Shown: piece after piece, positions 5,301 to 9,685 of the stretch
How the letters are laid out: each line of letters starts with the position of its first letter
How positions within the stretch are numbered: position 1 is the first letter of the stretch
NCBI GenBank assembly: GCA_937868035.1
Contig: CALMLK010000446.1
Coordinates: 1 to 9,685, forward strand
Length of the DNA: 9,685 nt
Origin: an uncultured Alphaproteobacteria bacterium
GTDB taxonomy: Bacteria; Pseudomonadota; Alphaproteobacteria; Rhizobiales; Aestuariivirgaceae
Direction: 5' to 3'
Translations under genes and position numbers: made by a program
Notes under the pieces: model-generated
Database searches by the model: none
What the model saw: the letters and a program-made list of their open reading frames with translations, nothing else
What the model was told of the DNA's origin: nothing

Positions 5301-7058
5301 GATGAATCCGACTTCACCGATGATGACTGGACGATCACCTACATCGCCAATGCCCCCGCAATTGGTCTGGTCAAGACGGTGTCGTCGATCACAGACGTCA
5401 ACAGCAACGGCATGAACGATGCCGGAGACATCATCAACTACGCCTTCAACGTGGTGAACATGGGCAACGTCGCCCTCACCAATGTGAGGGTCGACGATGC
5501 CAACGCCACCATTGCTGGCGGCCCGATCGCAACGTTGCCCATCGGCGCCACGAACAGCACCACCTTCACGGGCCAGCACGTCATCACCGCCAATGACGTG
5601 AACGTGGGCGGCGTCAGCAACCAGGCGCGCGTGACAGCGACCGGCCCCGCCGGCGACATCACCGACCTGTCGGATGAGTCCGACCTCGCCGACAACGACC
5701 CGACCTTCACTTCGCTCACCCAGGTGCCGCGCCTGGCCTTGATCAAGACCGTGTCGCAACTGGAAGACGTCAATGGCAACGCGCTGGTCGATGCGGGCGA
5801 CGTCATTCACTACGGCTTTGCTGTCCACAACATCGGCAACGTCACCCTCACGAATATCGCTGTGACAGATGGCAACGCCACGATGGCGGGCGGTCCGCTG
5901 GCGACGCTTGCCGCCGGTGCGGTGGACTCCACCACCTTCACCGCAACCCACATCGTGACGCTGGCCGACCAGGACGTCGAGCAGGTCGTCAACCAGGCGC
6001 AAGCGACGGGCAATGATCCCTCCGACAACCCGGTGGCTGATCTGTCCGACCCATCCGATGTCATGGGCAATGCCAATACAGTGACGGCCGTCTCCGCGCC
6101 GCCGCCCGCCTTCACCAAGACGGTGGCCAAGTCCGAAATTTATCGCGGCGAGCGCGTGCAATACACGATCACGGCCAACAACGTGCGGAACGGCCCCTAC
6201 GACATCGCCGACGTGATGCCGCCGGGCTTCACCTATGTGAGCGGCACCGCGACCGTGAACGGCGTCGCCATGGCTCCGGTGGCGGCGGGCAACGTCCTCA
6301 CCTTCGCCGGTCTGATGCCTGACCCGGTCAGCGACAGCATCATCATCAAGCTCTATCTCACCGCACCGGCGCAGATGAACACGGGCACCTATATCAACCG
6401 CGCCCGCTTCATCGACCCGGCCACCAGTGGCGTTCTCGCCACGGCACAGGTCGGCGTGACGATCAAGGAAGAGCATGTCTTCGATTGCGGCGACATCATC
6501 GGCCGCGTCTTCGACGACCTCAACGCCAACGGCTATCCGGATGACGGCGAGCCGGGCCTGCCGGGCGTGCGCGTGGTTACGGTCAAGGGTCTCCTCGTCA
6601 CCACCGACAAGCACGGCCGCTTCCACGTGCCCTGCGCCGACGTGCCCAATGCGGCGATCGGTTCCAACTTCCTCATGAAGCTGGATCCGCGCACGCTGCC
6701 CGTGGGCTATCGCCTGACCACGGAAAACCCGCGAGACGTGCGCCTGACGCGCGGCAAGATGACCAAGCTCAACTTCGGCGCGGCCCGCAACCGCGACCTC
6801 GAACTCGAACTGCGCCGCGATGCCTTCGTGGGCACGGGCGTGGACCTGAAGGATGAATGGCTCGCCGGCGTGGACCGCCTCGTTGGCCTCCTCGAGCAGG
6901 GCCGTGGCGAACTCTCGATTGTCTATCGCTGCGGTGAGGAAAACCCGGTCGCCGAAGACCGCGTGCTGGTGGTGAAGGATCTCGTCGCGCAGCGCTGGCA
7001 GCAGACGGGCCATCGCAAGCCATTGAAGATCAGCACGCGGGTGGAGTGCGGCAAATGA
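2313..7058 (+). CDS. Gene B: giant secreted DUF11-repeat stalk with SdrD-B-like and OmpA-like C-terminal domains
   Basis: A 1581-residue exported protein. The signal peptide has KRK at 16-18, a hydrophobic stretch to about 34, and cleavage ASA|ALV after 38. About nine DUF11-type repeats follow: 71-198, a second split around a nested module (199-252 and 444-497), then 500-626, 627-759, 760-886, 887-1012, 1013-1136, 1137-1261 and a more divergent 1262-1384. Repeats 4-8 carry calcium-loop-like D.N.NG..DAGD motifs. Residues 1385-1491 resemble an SdrD-B domain (GRVFDDLNANGYPDDGEPG), and 1492-1581 look like a degenerate OmpA-like domain. Apart from Cys26 in the signal peptide, the only cysteines are 1392, 1441, 1540 and 1579. 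The start has only a weak GGA upstream, so translation is probably coupled to gene A. Role inferred: long fibre or stalk held at the envelope by its C-terminus. The architecture recurs in Proteobacteria as I recall; its function is unknown to me. Confidence 0.9.
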   Translation: MTQNAATRMPDARGHKRKLVGLLASCAFAWGLVSPASAALVNTATATGFVNGQPISASDTVSVDLIDANATLTVVKTATVNDGGDGTDDPGDTISYSFTVTNGGNVTLNNVVLADPRVTLSAATLTDSGAGGDSSDGILSAGWDVLGPGDTLTYTATYILQPADVDAGQVVNTATATATTVPGAPVTGIDTETTLLNVVSSLALAKVATINDGGDGVVNAGDTISYAFTVTNTGTVTQNNVSVSDPLLNVASLPGRAQAFQMMAAAASGADMMTTASTSQPFDPAQVFEGASMLYAPVATRTAAAYTPVRDVPQLAVALHAERKLVMLSGDPGAPKAGDLLGIYFELINTGEGPLTSITVDQSGTEAFGSALDILPANSKDAASIIFSRTLTADDITTGLISAPATVRAHARGRSATLALTEDMPLAAISGMEELATATITPANFPSLAPGASTVFNATLVLSQADIDAGVVNNSAIATGTDPFNATITAPGSASTPIPAVPGIAIVKQGTVDPGADSVANAGDIVTYTFAIHNTGNVTLSNITLDDPVPGLTLTPATLASLAPGAVDSTTFTATYPLQQADLDAGHADNQAKVTGTVPVGGGTVSDFSDDNSETEDQVTVVPLTAAPKVALLKSLDTSTYPTAVEDVNGNGLNDAGDRVHYAFEVHNVGNVTLNNVYVQDRNPSIITTPLPPTGISLAPGASDTASFAAIYTLTQADVDAGHFNNTADTYGTDPNGTIVQDESDPGVLTQNAPTVLDIPAQPAVSLLKTVQSIDDVNNNGINDTNDVIHYAFTVINAGNVTLTGINVSDPNASMAGGSLAQLGPGLFNSTTFTATHVINAGDMLAGRVTNQASATANTPSSGPVTDLSDTNDPDENDATVTPTVVQPAIAVIKQVTGITNTNGNAMVDAGDTIEYRFTVKNTGNIPVTNVTLQDSLPGVTVLGGPIAQMDAGDTDTTTFTASYVITPADVTAGQVANSATVRGTAANGANLSDISDESDFTDDDWTITYIANAPAIGLVKTVSSITDVNSNGMNDAGDIINYAFNVVNMGNVALTNVRVDDANATIAGGPIATLPIGATNSTTFTGQHVITANDVNVGGVSNQARVTATGPAGDITDLSDESDLADNDPTFTSLTQVPRLALIKTVSQLEDVNGNALVDAGDVIHYGFAVHNIGNVTLTNIAVTDGNATMAGGPLATLAAGAVDSTTFTATHIVTLADQDVEQVVNQAQATGNDPSDNPVADLSDPSDVMGNANTVTAVSAPPPAFTKTVAKSEIYRGERVQYTITANNVRNGPYDIADVMPPGFTYVSGTATVNGVAMAPVAAGNVLTFAGLMPDPVSDSIIIKLYLTAPAQMNTGTYINRARFIDPATSGVLATAQVGVTIKEEHVFDCGDIIGRVFDDLNANGYPDDGEPGLPGVRVVTVKGLLVTTDKHGRFHVPCADVPNAAIGSNFLMKLDPRTLPVGYRLTTENPRDVRLTRGKMTKLNFGAARNRDLELELRRDAFVGTGVDLKDEWLAGVDRLVGLLEQGRGELSIVYRCGEENPVAEDRVLVVKDLVAQRWQQTGHRKPLKISTRVECGK
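2551..2960 (+). repeat. In-frame direct repeat between repeats 1 and 2 of gene B
   Basis: The 20 bases TCAACGATGGCGGCGATGGC occur identically at 2551-2570 and 2941-2960. In both copies CGGGCGACACGATTTC follows at the same offset (2581 and 2971). The 390-base spacing is 130 codons, so the copies sit at the same place in consecutive protein repeats. This is DNA-level identity within an otherwise diverged array and points to recent duplication or gene conversion. Confidence 0.8.
3069..3641 (+). other. Nested module inside repeat 2 of gene B
   Basis: Repeat 2 runs normally to VSDPLLNVAS (about residue 252) and resumes at FPSLAPGASTVFNATLVLSQ (from 445). About 190 residues lie between. The first ~60 are unlike the repeats, rich in Ala and Met, and look flexible. 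Residues 313-411 (PQLAVAL to TVRAHA) look like a highly diverged DUF11-type repeat in their own right, with GDLLGIYFELINTGEGPLTSI matching the GD..Y.F.V.NTGNV.L core. The insertion stays in frame with normal codon use, so it is part of the protein rather than a mobile element. Confidence 0.6.
3801..6465 (+). repeat. DUF11-type repeat array encoded in gene B
   Basis: Seven consecutive units of 123-133 codons. The core pattern is P.(I/L)..(I/V/L)K, then a calcium-loop-like D.N.NG..DAGD, Y.F.V.N.GNV.LTN, a G-rich stretch ending in (S/T)TTF.(A/G), and a closing V.NQA.(A/V)(T/R). Acidic linkers such as DLSDESD and DISDESD join units from the third repeat onward. Units four to eight are the most regular; the ninth is divergent. 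The regularity suggests expansion by unequal exchange, so copy number may differ between strains. Confidence 0.85.
6466..7055 (+). other. C-terminal anchor-like module of gene B (SdrD-B-like plus OmpA-like)
   Basis: Residues 1385-1491 carry DDLNANGYPDDGEPGLPGVR and then TTDKHGRFHVPC, the hallmarks of an SdrD-B/Cna-B-like prealbumin fold with a calcium-type loop. Residues 1492-1581 follow the spacing of the OmpA-like ends I recall in related Proteobacterial proteins, with ENPVAEDRVLVVKDLVAQRW in place of the usual N..LS..RA..V helix. The classical peptidoglycan-contacting Asp/Arg pattern is not clear, so cell-wall binding is uncertain. All cysteines of the mature protein lie here. Confidence 0.6.
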
Positions 7059-9685
7059 TGAAGCGCCTCATTCTCCGCGCCGCCTCCGCTGCAAGCCTCC
7101 TCGCCATCATGCTGACAAGCGGCGTGCAGGCACAGGATGCCAACCTGCCATTCCAGATCAAGGTGGATGGCAAGGTCGTGGCCGGTGAGACATTGCCGGC
7201 GTTGCCCGACGCGGATGCCGTGCAGGTGGACGTGAAGTTCGATGGCCTCGGCGTGCGCCCCATGCTGAACGTCTCGACCGTGCCCATGCGCGCCTCGTTC
7301 AAGGCAGGCGACGAGATCGAGTTTCTCGGTTCTCTCAACTATGCCGCCTGGGTGGAACGCGGCGAAGTCCGCATCTTCAAGCGTGGCGACAATTCGCAGA
7401 ACGGCATGGTGAGTGTGCTGCCGCTCTCCAACCTCGCGACCGCCGACTGGGTGATGCCTGCGGACGGTCCGGAAGACATGGAATATGTCGTGCGCGTCTA
7501 TGACGAGGAAGGCCGCTACGACGAAACCGAACCGCTGCCCCTCTCGCGCACCACCCTCGACCTGCCCACGCACGACTTCGGCCTGAAGGCAGCCGCACCG
7601 GGCTATTCCGAAGACCGCACGGCGATCCGCAACATCGATGTGCATGGCGGCGCCATCACCGTCTATGGCCGCAACGTGCCGGCGGGCCACGACGTTTACG
7701 TGATGGGTGAGCCCGTGCCCGTGGATGGCGATGGCAGCTTCGTCGTCGAGCGCATCCTGCCGCAGGGTTCCCACGCGGTGAACGTCAAGGTGGAAGACGG
7801 CGGCGAGGGCCTGGACTTCACCCGCGACGTCACCATTCCGGAGAACGAATGGTTCTACGTCGGCCTCGCCGACTTCACCGCCGGCCGCAATTTCAACAAG
7901 CACGTGGAAGCGCTGCGCCCCGGCGAATTCAGCGATGATGTCTACACACGCGGCCGCCTCGCCTTCTATCTCAAGGGCAAGATCCAGGGCCGCTACATCC
8001 TCACGGCTGCCGCCGATACGGGCGAGCAGAAGCTCAAGTCCATCTTCAAGGGCCTGGACGACAAGGATCCGCGCACCTTCCTGAAGCGCCTCGACCCCGA
8101 CGATTATTATCCCGTCTACGGCGACGACTCCGAGGCCATCGAGGACGCGCCCACCAAAGGCAAGTTCTACGTCCGCCTCGACCGCGGCCCGAGCCACGTG
8201 ATGTGGGGCAACTTCAAGTCCAACATCACCGGCACCACGTTCCTGCGCCACCAGCGCGCCCTCTATGGTGCGCAGGGCGTCTACAAGTCCGAGAGTGCCG
8301 CTCCCGATGGCGGTGCCCGCACCAACGTCGAAGTCCACGCCGCCATGCCCGGCACCGTGCCGCAGCGCGACGTGTTCCGGGGCACCGGCGGTTCGGCCTA
8401 TTTCATCAAGCACCAGGACGTGACGCCGGGTTCGGAAACCGTGACCATCGAGGTCCGCAACACGGTGACGGGCTGGGTGGTGGAGCGCCGCACGCTCACC
8501 TACGGCACCGATTATGAGTTCGACTACGTGCAGGGCGTGGTGATCCTGCGCAACCCGCTGCCCTCCACCAGCGGTGTGGGCACGGAGAACTATCTCGTGG
8601 CCAGCTACGAATTCACGCCCGCCGCCCGCGATGTGAACGGTTACGTCACAGGTGGCCGCGCCCAGCAGTGGCTGGGTGATCACATCCGCGTCGGCGTTAC
8701 CGGCCTCAAGGAAAACACCGAAGGCGCTGACCAGATCCTCTATGGTGCCGACGTTCACGTACAGCACTCGGAAGGCACCTGGCTCGAAGGCGAAGTGGCC
8801 CGCTCGGAAGGCCCGGGCTTCGGCTCGTCCTATTCCGCCGATGGTGGCCTCACCATTCAGGACAATGCCTCCTCGGGCGTGCCCAACAAGACAGCGGAAG
8901 CCTGGCGCGTCGAAGGCCGCGTGGCGCTGGAAGACATCACCTCATCCGCCAAGGGTCATGTGGGCGCGCGCTACGAGCATCACGGCAAGGGCTTCTCCTC
9001 CCTCGAAGTCGATGCCAAGGACACGAAGCGCCTGATGGGCGCCGATGCGGATGTTGAAGTGACGGATTCGGTGACGGCCGCCGCAAGCTTCAGCGACGAG
9101 AAGGTGGGGGATGGCACGCACACCTCGGAAGTGCTGGCCAAGGTCGGCGTCAAGACGGGCGAACACGTGACCGTGCAGCCTTACGGCGTCTACACGCGCA
9201 AGACCGGCAACACCACGTCGACAGCCGAGCAGGGCCACCGCGCCGATGCCGGCATCAAGGTGCTCTATGCCTGGAACGAAGATCAGGAGGCCTTCATCTT
9301 CGGGCAAGGCACGGCGACGCACACCGGCACCATGCACAAGGATCATCGCGCTGGCGCGGGCGGCACCTTCCGTCTCAGCGAAAAGGTGACGGCCGATGGC
9401 GAGGTCTCCTACGGCACGCAAGGCATCGGCGCCGATGCGCGCCTGACCTACGAACCGACGGCGGATGACAAGTACTACATCGGCTACACCCTCGATCCCG
9501 ACCGTGACCTCGCCGAGAACTGGCCGTTCCAGCTGGTGGGTGACGACATGGGCACGCTCGTTGCTGGCGCACGCCACCGCTTCAATGACCAATGGCTGAT
9601 GTATTCCGAAGACAATTTCGATGCCTTTGGCGAACACCGCTCGCTCGCCCAGGTCTATGGCGTGACCTACACGCCCGACGCCGCC
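7055..9685 (+). CDS. Gene C: outer-membrane beta-barrel-type protein with periplasmic Ig-like N-terminus (3' end missing)
   Basis: 877 codons are visible and the frame is open to the window end. The ATG at 7055 overlaps the gene B stop as ATGA, with GGAG at 7043-7046 eight bases upstream; a second ATG at 7058 is less well spaced. The signal peptide is KRLILRAASAASLLAIML with cleavage VQA|QDA after residue 26. Residues 27-190 form a beta-rich domain. About 190-265 is an Ig or prealbumin-like domain (VYGRNVPAGHDVYVMG, then DGDGSFVVERILPQG). From Trp266 onward the chain shows alternating hydrophobic and polar strands typical of an outer-membrane barrel, such as GKFYVRLDRG, VMWGNF and later DVEVTDSVTAAASFSD. 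A conserved-looking soluble segment at about 440-530 (FRGTGGSAYFIKHQD to YDFDY-like YEFDYVQG) interrupts it. No cysteine was seen. It most likely works with gene B as its surface partner or anchor. A TonB box or plug domain was not recognised. Confidence 0.85.
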   Translation, partial: MMKRLILRAASAASLLAIMLTSGVQAQDANLPFQIKVDGKVVAGETLPALPDADAVQVDVKFDGLGVRPMLNVSTVPMRASFKAGDEIEFLGSLNYAAWVERGEVRIFKRGDNSQNGMVSVLPLSNLATADWVMPADGPEDMEYVVRVYDEEGRYDETEPLPLSRTTLDLPTHDFGLKAAAPGYSEDRTAIRNIDVHGGAITVYGRNVPAGHDVYVMGEPVPVDGDGSFVVERILPQGSHAVNVKVEDGGEGLDFTRDVTIPENEWFYVGLADFTAGRNFNKHVEALRPGEFSDDVYTRGRLAFYLKGKIQGRYILTAAADTGEQKLKSIFKGLDDKDPRTFLKRLDPDDYYPVYGDDSEAIEDAPTKGKFYVRLDRGPSHVMWGNFKSNITGTTFLRHQRALYGAQGVYKSESAAPDGGARTNVEVHAAMPGTVPQRDVFRGTGGSAYFIKHQDVTPGSETVTIEVRNTVTGWVVERRTLTYGTDYEFDYVQGVVILRNPLPSTSGVGTENYLVASYEFTPAARDVNGYVTGGRAQQWLGDHIRVGVTGLKENTEGADQILYGADVHVQHSEGTWLEGEVARSEGPGFGSSYSADGGLTIQDNASSGVPNKTAEAWRVEGRVALEDITSSAKGHVGARYEHHGKGFSSLEVDAKDTKRLMGADADVEVTDSVTAAASFSDEKVGDGTHTSEVLAKVGVKTGEHVTVQPYGVYTRKTGNTTSTAEQGHRADAGIKVLYAWNEDQEAFIFGQGTATHTGTMHKDHRAGAGGTFRLSEKVTADGEVSYGTQGIGADARLTYEPTADDKYYIGYTLDPDRDLAENWPFQLVGDDMGTLVAGARHRFNDQWLMYSEDNFDAFGEHRSLAQVYGVTYTPDAA

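Noticed and set aside
4770..7013. 747-codon open frame on the minus strand
   Set aside because: It lies opposite the regular repeats of gene B. High GC plus repeated Asp/Thr/Val codons suppress stops on the other strand, and the product is a His/Arg/Val-rich sequence without recognisable domains.
6923..8767. 614-codon open frame on the minus strand
   Set aside because: Same cause: it spans the end of gene B and much of gene C, both well supported by domains, signal peptide and overlap, and its product shows no family signature.

Overview
The window is GC-rich and densely coding, with every supported gene on the + strand. A full CtrA-type site (TTAA-N7-TTAAC), an alphaproteobacterial-style YgjP-like metallopeptidase and Gram-negative outer-membrane proteins point to an alphaproteobacterium, perhaps Hyphomicrobiales. 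No ribosomal or taxonomic marker confirms this. No tRNA, rRNA, CRISPR array or insertion sequence was seen.

Layout: (1) 1-56, the last codons of an unrecognised gene. (2) 62-811, a YgjP/DUF45 (M48-like) zinc metallopeptidase-family protein, five bases downstream. (3) 812-1307, a ~500-base non-coding region with a palindromic CtrA-like box near its left end and a run of RNA hairpins toward its right end. It probably holds the promoter and a long 5' leader of the next genes. (4) 1308-2294 (gene A), a 328-aa secreted protein of DUF11-type (B_ant_repeat) beta-sandwich repeats. (5) 2313-7058 (gene B), a 1581-aa secreted protein with about nine such repeats, one interrupted by a nested module, then an SdrD-B-like domain and a degenerate OmpA-like C-terminus. 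(6) 7055-9685 (gene C), an outer-membrane beta-barrel-type protein cut by the window end. It overlaps gene B by the four bases ATGA.

Genes A, B and C look like one translationally linked operon for a cell-surface structure: a short repeat protein, a long repeat stalk with an envelope-anchor-like end, and a barrel. DUF11 / SdrD-B / OmpA-like proteins followed by a large barrel protein recur in Proteobacteria, as far as I recall, but I know of no assigned function. The most interesting reading is that gene A is circularly offset relative to its repeat unit. Its mature N-terminus begins with an orphan 'NTATA' strand, and its last repeat stops just before that same strand. Mature gene B also begins with an orphan 'NTATA' strand. 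This would fit head-to-tail strand donation (A-A-A-B-anchor) or closure of each A chain on itself. The model is inference and is laid out under findings.
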